Below the pieces are notes generated by a model, which was given only the letters and a program-made list of their open reading frames with translations, did not search any database and was not told the origin of the DNA. From Trichosphaerium sp. ATCC 40318 (Eukaryota; Discosea; Flabellinia; Trichosidae), in the NCBI GenBank assembly GCA_038496445.1, contig JALMLS010000307.1, positions 1 through 64,000 on the forward strand: a stretch of DNA of 64,000 bases, read 5' to 3'. Positions 33,955-45,416 of this stretch are shown one piece after another. Each line of letters starts with the position of its first letter. The first letter of the stretch is position 1. A program made the position numbers and the translations under genes.

Positions 33955-34267
33955 GAGGAAAGAAGAAAAAGGCTCAACTCTGAAGTATACTTATAATTGT
34001 TTTCCTCCTCTGTTTTATGTTGTCTTTTTTTTTGGAACACGGAAACGCCTGTATCAAGAACTACACTGTTAAATAATAATAATAGCGCTGTGTTTCAACA
34101 TGTAAAAAGCTGACTTATTAATATGAACTTTTGACATGACTGTTTGTTTTTAAAGAAAATTTTGGTTGTATGAACTTCTAAACTACTTTGATATTATGTT
34201 AGCAGAGTAGCAACAAGGGTAGATCTAGAATATGAGGTTTATTGACAATACAGGACTTTCACAGTAT
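33955..34267. other. Convergent 3' spacer
   Basis: Lies between the stop codons of the ENTH-EH gene (plus) and the NTF2-like gene (minus). T-rich; no gene seen. Confidence 0.5.
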
Positions 34268-34782
34268 TTACACCCATCCGAGTTGCTTGGAGCTAAAATG
34301 GTCGTTCCAGACTTTGGTCACATGATAAATCTTTCCATCTTTGTTGGTATGCATAATATGTACAAAGTCGGTTTCACATGTCTTGCCAGTAGCTGGTTGC
34401 GGTCCTCCAGTACCTTTATGAGTACCATAGAATCTTCCAGATCCCATGTAGATGTTGTTAGCTCCAGAAAATGAATATGCTTTGTACGAGGAACCAGGGA
34501 AGGTATCGATGCATCTCTCTAAAACAAAGTGGTTAGACACTTAACAAGATATTCAACAAATCACGTGACAAAGATACTTTATTTTCTTAACATACCTTTC
34601 AACCATTCAGCATATGCTTTTACTGTTTTGAGATCTTTGAGAGCCTCAGTTTGAGCTTCAAATGTTGCATCTGGTGTTATGTACTTCTTGACACCTTCGA
34701 ATCCTTTGCCAGTTTCAATAGCATCAAAAAACTGTTTGATATCTTCCATCTTTGTGTTGCTTGTGTTGTTGTTGCTTGTCAT
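34268..34782 (-). CDS. NTF2-like / SnoaL-type small protein
   Basis: Two exons. Exon 1 reads MTSNNNTSNTKMEDIKQFF, DAIETGKGFEGVKKYITPD, ATFEAQTEALKDLKTVKAYA. Exon 2 reads RCIDTFPGSSYKAYSFSG, GRFYGTHKGTGGPQPATGK, ETDFVHIMHTNKDGKIYHV, TKVWNDHFSSKQLGWV. This is the SnoaL/NTF2-like cone fold (Fxxxxxxdxxxxyxxpd, then Wxxxxhxxxxxx, then hxhxxxGKIxxxxxhxD). Such proteins are about 130-150 residues; this one is about 150. Members include polyketide cyclases, steroid isomerases and many stress-induced proteins, so the substrate is open. The intron is in phase with donor GTATGT. Confidence 0.78.
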
Positions 34783-35381
34783 GTTTCTATTGTGTTGTTT
34801 TGTTTTGTACTAATCTATCTATTTAAGGCATAGGAGGTGCGAATTCGTTGTATTCCGTGTGACCAAAATGGACAAAAATGTACGAATTCATATTTGTACG
34901 TCGTGTCAGGTTACATCGCACTGGTAGAGAGTGTTAATGCCCTTATGGCTTTAGGGTTTTCTAAACGCTGCGGGTATGTTGCGATTCTTCCGCACAATCC
35001 TCCGCATACGCTATGATTCGTCATAAATCACAATTTTTGGTTCACTGAAGGCATCTAAACGTTCGAGACTAAAAGCAGTCTCGTACGTTTAGATTTTGCC
35101 TGTAGGTTTACGTGACTTTCTTACACTTCTGATGAGTTTAAAACAATAGGTAAAGTTAAAAGAGACGTTTTTCTAAACGAGAAATCAGTCTGTCAAACAA
35201 ACCACCAGTAAATGCAAGAAACTGTTGATTTGTCATTTCTGAGTCTTTATCTCCTCAAAAAAAACCGTTTATAACTTTATTTCTATAAAATTGTACCATA
35301 GCTTTGCGTATCATGTAGAAGGACAACGTTGGGTACAGTAACTTTACTTGTCACGTGTTTTTGTCGAGATCATTTGGTTTT
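34783..35381. other. Intergenic spacer with a hairpin
   Basis: No gene seen. Contains the perfect-but-one inverted repeat at 35053-35094, listed separately. Confidence 0.5.
35053..35094. repeat. 18-bp inverted repeat (hairpin)
   Basis: ATCTAAACGTTCGAGACT (35053-35070) and AGTCTCGTACGTTTAGAT (35077-35094) are complementary with one mismatch around a 6-nt loop. No flanking target duplication or T-run terminator is obvious. It could be an RNA hairpin or a transposon end relic. Confidence 0.7.
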
Positions 35382-36893
35382 TTATAATTTCTTGTTGGTT
35401 GCATTCCATACGTCCATAACAGTTTCTCCTTGATTGTTTTTTATGTTCCAATCCATCTCGTCATTTATTAAACGTTTGGCCAATATTTGGTCTCCATTTT
35501 TAATAGCAACCATGTACGCTGTATTACCTTGATCATCTTGATGATTCGAATTGTAGTCTTTATGATGGCCGCAAATGTAATCAACCAACTTGTGAGGGAA
35601 AATCTCTCTTCTTCTTACTAGATCATGGCTGAAACTATACGTATGCCTTCCGTCACAAGGTAGGACTTTGCAAACAATCTCTTGAGACATATCAACAAGA
35701 ACAAAAGATACAGTCTTGTTATGTATACCAAAAGGTTTATGTATCTTCATCTCTTCAAAGTTTGGTGCATTTTCACATATCAGAACAACCTTGTCGAACA
35801 AACGCAACCTGAGTAATAACCAGAATAACTCTGTTTCTCCTAACAAGTCAATGATATATTCCATATTCTCTTGTGTTATCCAGTTTGGTTGATGGTACAA
35901 AAAACTCCAACCTTTGTTATCTCTTATGGTAAAGTCATAATCTTGTTGTACTCTTCTGACATCAAAGTTTTTAATGACATTGCCAAGGTATATGAGTGAA
36001 GTCTTTCCTGATAAGTCACGTGTATTGGTGTTACTATGGTTGACAAGGTATTGGTACACCGGATCATCAAGTATATCGTCATCGTCAAAAGACTGAAACT
36101 GTTCAATATAACGCATCAAAGGTATTCTACCAAAAGCATCTTTTTCATGAAAAACGTCATCATTACCGAGATGCTTGTGCCAAGCCTTAACCTCTTCTAT
36201 GCTCATACATTCTTCCCAAATATGGTTAATACAAATGTTATCGTATATAATATGACCACAATCATCTATGTATTCAAGAAAGGTTTCGGTATAATCAAAC
36301 TCATAAGGGTCAACTTCATCATCCGAACAACACTCAAACTCGCACTCTTCAACGTTTTGAGTAAACTCAGGATCAAAGTACCCCAGTACTTTATTGCACG
36401 TGTCTGTCACGTGATTAATATCGGCGACAGAACATATACGTTGAGAAGCGTGGATTAAGATGAATAAAGCCTCTACAGAGAACGTGATATCAAAGCAAGA
36501 GTAGTCATTGGCAATGTTATGTACAATAGTCGACATCGTCACTGTGTCAAGCACTTGTTCCCTTAAATTAGGTCGTATGTATCCCAACAGGACTGGCAAG
36601 TATTGCCAATAGTATGAGGTAAAGTCTTGACCTGAGAATAGCGGAAAATCAGTAGTATATAATGGGAAGTGTTCTCTGTGACTTGCTTTCAAGCATTGTG
36701 GGCTTAATAATGATATTTGGCTGTAAAAAAACTTGCATGTCCTTTTTATTGCAATAGGGCTCAATATAGGATCCGCTGGTGGTCTGAATACGATAATTTC
36801 GAATATTTCAGGTGGAAGTGACATAAAGGGCTGATTAGAATAGGTGTTGGTCTGCATTGAAAAGCATATTTGTTTTGAACGAGGTGCGAACAT
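35382..36893 (-). CDS. F-box protein with C-terminal ankyrin repeats, intronless
   Basis: A single uninterrupted 503-residue ORF in an intron-rich neighbourhood. An F-box-like start MSLPPEIFEIIVFRPPAD followed by IAIKRTCKFFYSQI lies about 23 residues in; the first ATG is at 36893, but the F-box-proximal ATG may be the true one. The middle is acidic and lacks a named domain. The C-terminal part has ankyrin-type units (HQDDQGNTAYMVAIKNGDQ, LAKRLINDEMDWNIKNNQGE, TVMDVWNATNKK). Expected role: substrate receptor of an SCF ubiquitin ligase, with the ankyrin end as binding face. F-box/ankyrin proteins are common in giant and pox viruses and rarer in protists. Confidence 0.75.
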   Translation of the reverse strand: MFAPRSKQICFSMQTNTYSNQPFMSLPPEIFEIIVFRPPADPILSPIAIKRTCKFFYSQISLLSPQCLKASHREHFPLYTTDFPLFSGQDFTSYYWQYLPVLLGYIRPNLREQVLDTVTMSTIVHNIANDYSCFDITFSVEALFILIHASQRICSVADINHVTDTCNKVLGYFDPEFTQNVEECEFECCSDDEVDPYEFDYTETFLEYIDDCGHIIYDNICINHIWEECMSIEEVKAWHKHLGNDDVFHEKDAFGRIPLMRYIEQFQSFDDDDILDDPVYQYLVNHSNTNTRDLSGKTSLIYLGNVIKNFDVRRVQQDYDFTIRDNKGWSFLYHQPNWITQENMEYIIDLLGETELFWLLLRLRLFDKVVLICENAPNFEEMKIHKPFGIHNKTVSFVLVDMSQEIVCKVLPCDGRHTYSFSHDLVRRREIFPHKLVDYICGHHKDYNSNHQDDQGNTAYMVAIKNGDQILAKRLINDEMDWNIKNNQGETVMDVWNATNKKL

Positions 36894-37449
36894 GTTTTTA
36901 GCTGTAAAGTTGTATGCCGGTGGCTTAATCGCACGTGACTACTTGTTTCCAACAGTGGATCCATAATAAGTGTACAATGGTATTCCAGTGCGTCATCATA
37001 GTTGTTTTGAGTATTCGGCGCGAACTTGGTAGGTTTTGACCAAAAAAAAAGCTGTTCTTAATCGGTCTGAAACAATGTATGCTCCTAAGGTGTCTGCGAG
37101 CTCTGTGTGGGTTCGGACTAACTTTTCGATCTACCAGGACATTTTCAAAATAGTTCCAGCTGAGGTATGCATCACGTGGTACGTTAAACTGCACGAAAGA
37201 GATTTGGACAAGAATCTTTGACGATTGCAGAAACATCACGGTACTGGCAGCCTGTAGCGGATTGACAACAAATTTCGGGATATTCTAACCATGCGATAGA
37301 GATAGCCTGGGCATACTCTAACATTTGTTGAAAACGAGTGAAAGAACTTTTTTTTTCGATTTTTTTTTAAATGTTCTAGAAGCTTCTAAAATGATTTTTC
37401 TCAGCGGTTTCACAATTTTAGCAACTACAGTAATAAACACCGCCCACTC
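36894..37449. other. Spacer between divergent F-box genes
   Basis: Promoter space for the F-box/ankyrin gene (minus) and the F-box/LRR gene (plus). No other gene supported. Confidence 0.45.
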
Positions 37450-38331
37450 ATGTTGAACTGGTTCTCAAAGCTTCCAATTGAGCTATCTTCCTCGATTCTT
37501 AAGCTTTTAAAGCACGACAGGTTCAATGCAGCTCAAACTTGTACCAGCTTCGCAAGCATCATCCGTGACTATCTTGGGTATGTTGAAATCCATCTGTTAA
37601 CACCAGAACACGCAAAGTCTGCATTGTCTTTGCAAGGTGTAAGAGAAAACTCTGAAACTTTCGTATATGATACTTGTATGATACCTCACGTGACAGGAAT
37701 GAAATGGATAAATCTCACCAAGTGTCGAACACTACAGAACATCCATTTACAGCAAATGACTAAAGTCCATGGATTAGATATTAGCAATCAAGAGTTTATT
37801 AATGATGATGGTATAAAATCTCTATCTGGTGTTCATACGATCAAACTTCGTCATTGCCAAGGTGTAACAGATGAAGGCATAAAAGCATTAAAAGGAGTAC
37901 ATGCGATTAATCTGTACGGCTGTAATAACATATCAGATGAAGGGTTGAAGCACTTGACTGGTGTCAAAAGTATAAACCTGTCAAGGTGTTCACATATTAC
38001 AGATGAAGGTATAAAACACCTTGGTGGTGTACACACCATTGTATTAACACGTTGTTGTAATATAACAGATGAAGGGATATCTCACCTTTCAGGTGTACAT
38101 ACAATAAGTTTATTTGATTGCTATCAAGTGACCGATGAAGGCTTGAAATCATTGAAAGGCGTTTCGAAGATTTATCTCAACTTTTGTCATAATATCACTG
38201 ATGATGGTATTAAAGCACTTGTGGGTGTGAAGTTTATCGATGTTACAGGTACACAAGTTACCAAAGAAGGTGTTAAGTGTCTTGGAGATGCAAACATTAA
38301 ACTGGTGTACCAGCAATGGGGAAAACAATAA
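37450..38331 (+). CDS. F-box/leucine-rich repeat protein, intronless
   Basis: A 293-residue single-exon ORF. It opens with an F-box (MLNWFSKLPIELSSSILKLL, FNAAQTCTSFASIIRDYLG) and continues with about eight LRRs of about 22-24 residues in the form GVHTIxLxxCxxITDEGIKAL. The Cys at a fixed position and TDEGIK make them FBXL-type (cysteine-containing) LRRs. Predicted: SCF substrate receptor. A 3' remnant of a close relative lies at 54332-54510 on the other strand next to actin, showing that this gene was part of the duplicated block. Confidence 0.85.
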   Translation: MLNWFSKLPIELSSSILKLLKHDRFNAAQTCTSFASIIRDYLGYVEIHLLTPEHAKSALSLQGVRENSETFVYDTCMIPHVTGMKWINLTKCRTLQNIHLQQMTKVHGLDISNQEFINDDGIKSLSGVHTIKLRHCQGVTDEGIKALKGVHAINLYGCNNISDEGLKHLTGVKSINLSRCSHITDEGIKHLGGVHTIVLTRCCNITDEGISHLSGVHTISLFDCYQVTDEGLKSLKGVSKIYLNFCHNITDDGIKALVGVKFIDVTGTQVTKEGVKCLGDANIKLVYQQWGKQ

Positions 38332-40455
38332 ATAGTTTTGGATTTGAAGGTATTATTTTTGTACATCACAAAAATGGTTGGTAGCGGTATTCCATAAGCG
38401 GATGCTACCATTTAAGAATCTACGAGCCATATAACTTGGTAAAAGGGCAGCTTCTGTAGGTACTTAAAAAAGTTTTTCGAAGACCTACAACACGTGATTG
38501 ATTGTACCAACCAAAATGGAGTTAAAATGTTGTTGATCTACAACAAGAATGGCTATTGAGTTTGCTACGTTATTAGTGCGTATTCTCAGAGGTTTCAAAA
38601 TGCTTAACATAAAGTTTGTTTATTGTATATCGCTTGGTGTTGACCTACAATAGTCTACAACGGCTGGTTGATTACATTGCGATCAAGTTTTAATATTCTT
38701 CTACCAACACAATAAAGTAGTTATGTTGCTTGAAATAACCGCAATCCTTGAGAGCTGACTCTTCAAGTAGGTCGCTTGAGAATACAACCTTCTCTTGCGC
38801 TACCTACGATCCAGAGAGCAGTTCTTTACAAAAGATAACAAGCTTAACCAAAAGGTTAAGGCAGTGAGCACTGACGCTAACCTACAGCATACATCAAGTG
38901 GAAACAAGTCCAAGAGTATAGAATTAGCACTATACATTTGTACGTTCATGTCACGTTTTGTAAGCTCACCTTTATTTCTCAAGGTTATTTGGCTTTAGCA
39001 CTTTTATTCTACGTATTACTGAACGTTGTGGAGCACAAGGTTTTGAGAGATTGTTCCTCTAAAAGGTATGTTTAGACATTAAAGAAACCGTATTTGAAAC
39101 CCACCTTACGCTCGTATTTTCTAATTGCGTGAAAACAAGCTGCATTGTTTTACCACAAAATAATTTCTCGTAAGTTGTTGCTGTTGGTTTTTGTGTTGAC
39201 TAAGAAACCCACGTGATTGTTGTTGTGATACACTAGTGTTTTTCTTATACATTAGTGGTTTGTACGCGACAGAGAGAGCTTTAGAGAAAACCTGTTATCG
39301 ACTTGACTAGGTTACGCCAATTTGGTTATTGGCTCATATTTAAATATGAACGTCGTTGACTTCTTTGTAAGCCTCCAGCTAGAGATGCTAACGAAGCGGT
39401 TTCAGCTTGTAACGACTTTTTGGTGTGTAAACGGTTTAGGCCAAAGTGAAGCCATTAAAAAACATGGAAAAAAAAGAGGAGTGACGAAGGAATTAGTTTC
39501 GTTTCTTGGGTTTTTTTGCATTTTTTCAAACTTTTTTTTCCCACAGTCGGAAACAGATCTGTATTTTTTGAGCGTAGAAAATGTTGTTTGACATTGTCTC
39601 ACATTTTAAGCGCCTCAGTTTTTTAGGTAGTTTTCGGAAAAATGTGCAAAATTAATGAGTTTGTTCGTATTCGCAGTTTGAGAATAAAAACCGAATTTTT
39701 GACTTAAACAGTTTACGACTCGAGTCGATTTTTGCGACAGTTTGCCTTTAATCCACGCTGTTCAGCGACAATATTCCACTGAATTGTAGTCCTTGAGAAG
39801 TCGAGGTTTACTGGTTTTCAGAACCTAAACGGTTAACCGGTTTGTAAGACTTCTAGCTAAAAAACCGTATTTCAGGTTTGAGAATTCAGAACCTAAACAC
39901 CTTCACAGGTTTGCTTCCTCGCAACAGTGTGGTGATTTTGTTTACCTGATTGTTTGAGCGGATTTAGGATCACGTTAGTTGAGACCATAACGTGACATTA
40001 AACCTAAGGAGTTAGTTTCCGCTGGTTGTCAGCTGATTTGAATGCGTTCGGATCAAGGTGAGATTGTTTCCAAGCTGGCCTTTGTTAAAGATGGATGTCC
40101 AGTACCTGTATCACTTGTGTCTGTAGAGAGCCACAAATCTCTCTACTGCTTCAACCTAATAAATGTGGCAATGGCCTTGTCCCGGCTGAACCAACAAAAT
40201 TCATATCTGATAAGAAACCGGAAACTAAATCAGAATTTTTTGAGAAATTTAAGCAAGACATAGTATTTAAATATTTTCGTCCTACTCTCAATTTTTTTTG
40301 CAGTATACATAATTTCGTGTCAATTCTAAAGTGTGGAGTGTTACCCTTGGGTGAAACGTTTGTTATTTATCATTTTGTTTGCAAAAACTCTCAAACTTTT
40401 TTTTTCGTACTATTATGTGTGCTAATCTTTTTCCAGATTCTAAAATAAAAAGACT
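38332..40455. repeat. Spacer homologous to the region upstream of YwqK copy 1
   Basis: 38840-39130 closely matches 17150-17460, including a run of about 40 bp ending TTATTTGGCTTTAGC. Weaker matches continue on both sides (near 38450 to near 16850, and near 40160 to near 18290). This is a third, diverged copy of the spacer found in the two inverted arms. No gene is supported, though short frames near 40042-40448 exist. Confidence 0.72.
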
Positions 40456-41523
40456 ATGTCCTCTCTTTCTTCCTCTGCATCCTCTATGAGTTTATTGGAT
40501 ATCCCGTGTGAACTTCAACAGTACATTTGTACTTTCAATAAAGAAGTATTCACGAAATTCCATTCTCTATCAAAGAGAGCAGCAATCAACACACATTTTG
40601 ATGAAGCATTAGAGAGAAAAGGAAAATGGATAGGATGGTACAACAGCGGTACTGTACAAGTCCACGAATATGCAAAAAATGGCGTTAGCGACATATGGTA
40701 TGAGAGCGGAGCAAAAAGCGCACAGTACATGGTTTGTAATGGCAAAATGGAAGGAATATGTACTAAGTGGTATGAAAATGGACAAAAAATGGAACAAACA
40801 ATGTGGGTTGACAATAAAATGACTGGTGAAGGCAAAGGGTGGTATGAAAATGGACAACTAAAGGCACAAACAATATATATTGATGGTAAAGAAAATGGCG
40901 AGCACAAAGATTGGTACAAAGACGGACAACTTCATACACAAAAAATGATGGTTGATGATAAACACCATGGTGAATACAAAGAGTGGTATGAAAATGGCAA
41001 ACTTATGGTACAAACAATGTATGTTGATGGTAAAAATAATGGTGAATACAAAGGGTGGTATGATAATGGACAACTTAAGGTACAGATGGTGTATGTTGAC
41101 GATGTAAGAAATGGAGAAGTCAAAGAGTGGTATGCCAACGGAGAACTTCATGTTCAAGAAAAGTGGGTTGACGATAAACTAAATGGTGAATGCAAAGAGT
41201 GGTATGACAATGGTCAACTAAAGATACAAGGAATGTTTATTGATAATAAACCAAACGGTGAAATCAAACACTGGTATAAAAATGGACAACTTAAGAACAA
41301 AACAATGATGGTTGACAATAAACGAAATGGTGAAGTCAAAGAATGGTATGAAAACGGACAACTCAAAGTTCAAGCAATGTGGATTAATGGTAAAATAACT
41401 GGTGAAGTCAAAGAGTGGCATGTCAATGGACAATTAAAAGCAAAAGCAATGATGATTGATAATAAACTAAGCGAATTCAAACAGTGGGATGAAAATGGCC
41501 AACTTATAAAAATGCAAAGATAG
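40456..41523 (+). CDS. F-box-like protein with 13 YwqK/MORN_2 repeats (copy 2)
   Basis: An intronless 355-residue ORF. The N-terminal 120 residues match copy 1 (18661) almost exactly, including the F-box-like SLLDIPCELQQYICTF. Then 13 repeats of 24 residues (WYENGQLKxQxM, VDNKxNGExK). Copies 1 and 2 have the same number of units, but unit order and variants differ. The C-terminus DENGQLIKMQR is intact here; copy 1 has lost it and the right inverted arm keeps only that tail. In bacteria the YwqK repeat is annotated as an antitoxin component; here the F-box fusion makes a ubiquitin-ligase receptor far more likely. Confidence 0.86.
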   Translation: MSSLSSSASSMSLLDIPCELQQYICTFNKEVFTKFHSLSKRAAINTHFDEALERKGKWIGWYNSGTVQVHEYAKNGVSDIWYESGAKSAQYMVCNGKMEGICTKWYENGQKMEQTMWVDNKMTGEGKGWYENGQLKAQTIYIDGKENGEHKDWYKDGQLHTQKMMVDDKHHGEYKEWYENGKLMVQTMYVDGKNNGEYKGWYDNGQLKVQMVYVDDVRNGEVKEWYANGELHVQEKWVDDKLNGECKEWYDNGQLKIQGMFIDNKPNGEIKHWYKNGQLKNKTMMVDNKRNGEVKEWYENGQLKVQAMWINGKITGEVKEWHVNGQLKAKAMMIDNKLSEFKQWDENGQLIKMQR

Positions 41524-41940
41524 GTAAAGGAAAAACCCGAACAAGTGTTAAAAGAAAACCGCATTTAAACTTGAACTTGCATTGAAAGCTTCAACAAACC
41601 TAGACCACTACAAAAATGACTTTGTTGCTCATTTAAAACACTCTAATAAGACTAAACAGTATAAGATGTACACCAATAAACGTCCAGTTACTTCTATTGA
41701 ATTATGTTAATTTAGGTTCACGATAGCTCTACATGTAAGGTATGTCATAATATAGGTTAAAACAACTGTCTATTAAGTAGCTCTGACATAGTCATAACAC
41801 GCCAGGGTACAAAGCTTTGTGATTGATTGTACCCCAAAATGTTGGAGTCAAATTGTTTCTTGAGCTACAAATCAGGAATAAAAAACAAAGTGATATTACC
41901 TTTATTATTTGATTAACAAGTTAACACCTTAGGATACGTG
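41524..41940. other. Intergenic spacer
   Basis: Contains a short motif near 41820 (GTGATTGATTGTACC) also present at about 38490, part of the repeated spacer family. No gene seen. Confidence 0.45.
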
Positions 41941-44900
41941 TCATTCTAGAGTTCCACCTGGAGATGATGGTGGTGTATCTAATATATCATTTGGAGATGA
42001 TGGTGGTGTGTCTAATGTATCATTTGGAGATGGAGGAGGTTCAACATACTGTTGCTGTGGGGCATCCATGCCAATCATAATGTGGATAACAGCATCCTTG
42101 GAATACTGTAGATCTGTATCGTTTGCCAATCTTATCAATGCTCTAACACTTATTTAAAAAATTGAATATTCGTTCTCAAAGATCAGAGGGTTGTAGCAAT
42201 TAAAAAACAAACAACAATTTCCTAGCGACGGAAAAAAAAAAGTTTGGAAAAAGTTTTGATGTTTTTTTTTAATTCTTCCTTACGCTAAGTATGGTCTACA
42301 CAATGGTAAAGGGATTGATGAATAAATGTAAGTTATAAGCTATTAATATATTAATTGAATCTAAAAGCAAATAATCAAGCATACATGCCTCACACGAATA
42401 CTGTGAAGGTGGAAGAGAAAAAAAAAAAAGGTCAAAATGTGGTAATACAACAAATAGCGGAATATCTCTGAGGTGTATGATCACTATGCAAATATCAAAA
42501 ACAAGAAACAATCCAAGTAAAGGATGTCTTATGCCAGTAGGATCTTCTCTTAACGACTTGCAGATAATCTTTGCATACTAGGCATCACACAGTTAAGTCA
42601 AAGGAAATCAAAAACAAGTGACTTACGTTGTTCTTTGGGTTTTTTGATGTTTTTTTTTGCTGTTTACGTACATGCCATGCTTCGTTTATCATTCCTCTAG
42701 AAAAATATGTCATTGTGTACGCTAGATATACGAATAGTATAAAGTTTGAAGAGATGCTATTTCTCGACTGAAGAATTATTTTTTTGCATGGTTCCAAGCA
42801 TTCCAAGTCGTATAAGTATTGCGCTGTTTCTTCTTCAGACTGATGTAGAAAAAACATTAGATATTACACTAACAGTTACTGTTCATTCGAATATGATATT
42901 ACTGGAAAAAGTAGTGAACCACATTGAACATTGAACAGCATTCCTCTTTTTTTCCTTTTTTTTTGTACAACTGAATTTAAGGCACGTGTTTTTTACGTAC
43001 AATCTTTTTGAATGGTATTGGTGGAATTTGTCCACTTTGAGCGATAAATACTGGAGATATTGTTGATATACTCATCCAAATCTACAAAAAAATCCGTAAG
43101 TTAGATAATGCCGTAGGAGTTAATGGACATTGCTTTTTTTGATACAATACATAAACAAACACTATCACATCAAGTGCATCACTCACAACTCAAAGCTTGA
43201 TCTCAATATCAAGCTATAATATTAAACGCCCGTTTACATTGTACTACATTCTATGAATACAGCAACCCAGTCTAAGTTCTTGGAACCAAACAGAAAACCA
43301 CTTTGTTTGAAAAAAAAAAAAACTTGATACGCCCTTCCACTACATGCCCATGCAATCATCAAAGCTTGTGATAATGACGGATTATTTGTATTAATCATAT
43401 GAGATACATCTTGACCCAGTTGTGTAATATTTGAAAGTTCCTTAACCCTAGTGTTTGTTAAGAAACAATTTTGTGTTGTCAACTTTTTTGTTTTTTACCT
43501 GTCTGTCATAAAGTTGTGAGTGTACATCCTAAGTCGTACTGATATTATTTTAAGGTCTTCTATTTGTTGTCGTGTACAGATGGACTTTTTATTTCTGTCA
43601 TTGTTTATGGCAAACAGCGTTTTTATCATCTCTGAAAGTAATCAGCATTTTTTTTCAAATAACTTTTTTTTTGATTAATTGTTACTTTCTAATGTCTTTC
43701 ACGTGCTCTACTTTACATTTTTATAACTCTTGAAAGGTACCTTAATGTTGTTTAATCTTTTTTTTAAAAATAAACTGTACTAATACTACTAGGCACGTTC
43801 AAAGAAGCAAGTAAAAAAATTTTTGTTGGGTACAAATATTGACTATGTGTGTACGGACCATGTCCTGTATTTCTAAGAGTACAATCTTCGCTCAATCCAG
43901 ATAACAAAGTATAGTCATTAAGTAATATCTTACCAACTAAAAAACAAACCAATCAAATCCAAAAAAAACCAAGATTCAATCGTTCGTTTTTTTAAAACAA
44001 CTTACTTGCAAGACTTGGATGTGTTACGCCTTTTAATTGTTCAATTACTTGTAACCCGAATTTATACACAAACTGTGCACTTTCCATATGTCCATTTTCT
44101 GCTGCACCAACAGCGAGAAACCCCAAAAGTTCAACAGATTCAGGAAGTCGCCGCCATTCAACTAAAAAAAGTTAAACATTTTGGTTTGATTTGTCACCAA
44201 CATAGTGCACAACAAGTTAAAGTCGCTCAAGCACGTTGGCTACAATAGAAACAAAAAGTGAAGGGCAGTTTGCCCGAAACAGCGGCTATTTTTCTTTACG
44301 CTGATTGGAGAAAATCACGTGTTACGCCAACAACACAGCACAATTTTGGGGCAACCCAGCCTTGAACTGCATTTAACCGTTTTTCTAAAATCTCAAACAT
44401 TAATCAACGCACCTGAGTCATGAAATGCTTCCACCGTGTAATTTCCATTCCAGTGACGCGAAGGAACAGCCTTTTTTCGGTTGAGAAACAAAATTAAAAA
44501 GAAAAACGTTGTAGGCCGTACCAAAACGCTTGCAAATGTCTCTTTATATACTTGAAGCCATTTAGATACAGATGAGGTTATGTTAAGACGTTTAGCGATA
44601 GACCAAAGAAAACTAGCTTTTTTTGGTTGTTTGCGTTGTGCCAACCGTTGTTGGTTCATAAATTTACGTTTCCAGTACTCTGCTTCATCTGTTTTATCGC
44701 TTAGTTGTTGTTTTAGGTCATTTACCTTCGTTTCGTCCGTTGATGCTGTATTACGTTTAATATTAACTATTAACACGCGCTGGTACGTACTGATGTCTAT
44801 TTGCTGGTTGTTTGGATAGATACAGACTTGGCCTAACTCAGAGCATCTGAAACAATTAGGAGAGCCATCACAGTCAATTTAAGAGTGGTGCAGCTGACAC

Positions 44901-44949
44901 AATGTCTCTTTCCGCTTACACGCCTTTTTTTTCTTGAAACGACCGCCAT
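41941..44949 (-). CDS. Zn2Cys6 (GAL4-type) transcription factor, apparent 1-nt frame break
   Basis: The start MAVVSRKKRRVSGKRHC leads into a binuclear zinc cluster: CVSC, TTLK, then after a missing base IDC, DGSPNC, FRC, SELGQVC. Spacing is C-x2-C-x6-C-x5-C-x2-C-x6-C, perfect for the family once one A is assumed missing from the AAA run near 44878-44880. Next is YPNNQQIDISTYQR and a coiled coil (NDLKQQLSDKTDEAEYWKRK). Further exons give RLPESVELLGFLAVGAAENG and QSEEETAQYLYDLECLEPC, as in the middle homology region of such factors, and a Ser-Pro-rich tail with TPPSSPND repeats ending at 41941. It would bind CGG-type DNA. Gene structure is about nine exons; several edges are unsure. It may be a fresh pseudogene or a homopolymer error. 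Confidence 0.68.
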
Positions 44950-45329
44950 TAACCCAATCCTGGCTTTAAACTGTAGCCTGTGGGTCCATTGTTGTTGTGG
45001 AAAGTGCTAATAATGATACGGTTGTACCACCTGACGCTGAGCCTGTTTTTAGAAAGTGACAGATTTTGGCCAACAAGAAAACGGTTCGACCAAATGTTTT
45101 TTCGCCTGAGACGGCATCAAACAATGTAAAAACTGCTTTGACACCGTTGTACGTGATCAAGTCGGTGCCAAGCAGGTTTCAGCTAGATTTTCTTTTAGAT
45201 AATGACGGTCCAACATCACGTGTTTCTTACTTAAAAAACTGATGAGATGATACCAAGAGTTGGTTTTATTGCTGATTGATCAGACATAGTTACATAAGCA
45301 CGAAAGCTTTATTTCTTTTTACAATCACG

Positions 45330-45416
45330 TCAAGGTTTCGTTCCATCCTCGTACCACATTATAAATACACCATCTTTATACCACTTTGTACATTTACCTT
45401 CCTGTTTGTCATCCTT
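45330..45416 (-). pseudogene. Remnant of a YwqK-repeat gene
   Basis: The minus strand encodes DDKQEGKCTKWYKDGVF followed by IMWYEDGTKP and a stop. This is one full and one partial YwqK unit, with no F-box or start nearby. It is the leftover end of a fourth gene copy. Confidence 0.75.

Noticed and set aside
44870-44890. Programmed -1 frameshifting in the zinc-cluster gene
   Set aside because: There is no X-XXY-YYZ slippery heptamer or downstream pseudoknot. A missing base in the A-run is simpler.
44966-45160. 64-codon minus-strand frame just upstream of the zinc-cluster factor
   Set aside because: It does not join in phase to the zinc cluster. The ATG at 44949 fits the motif directly.
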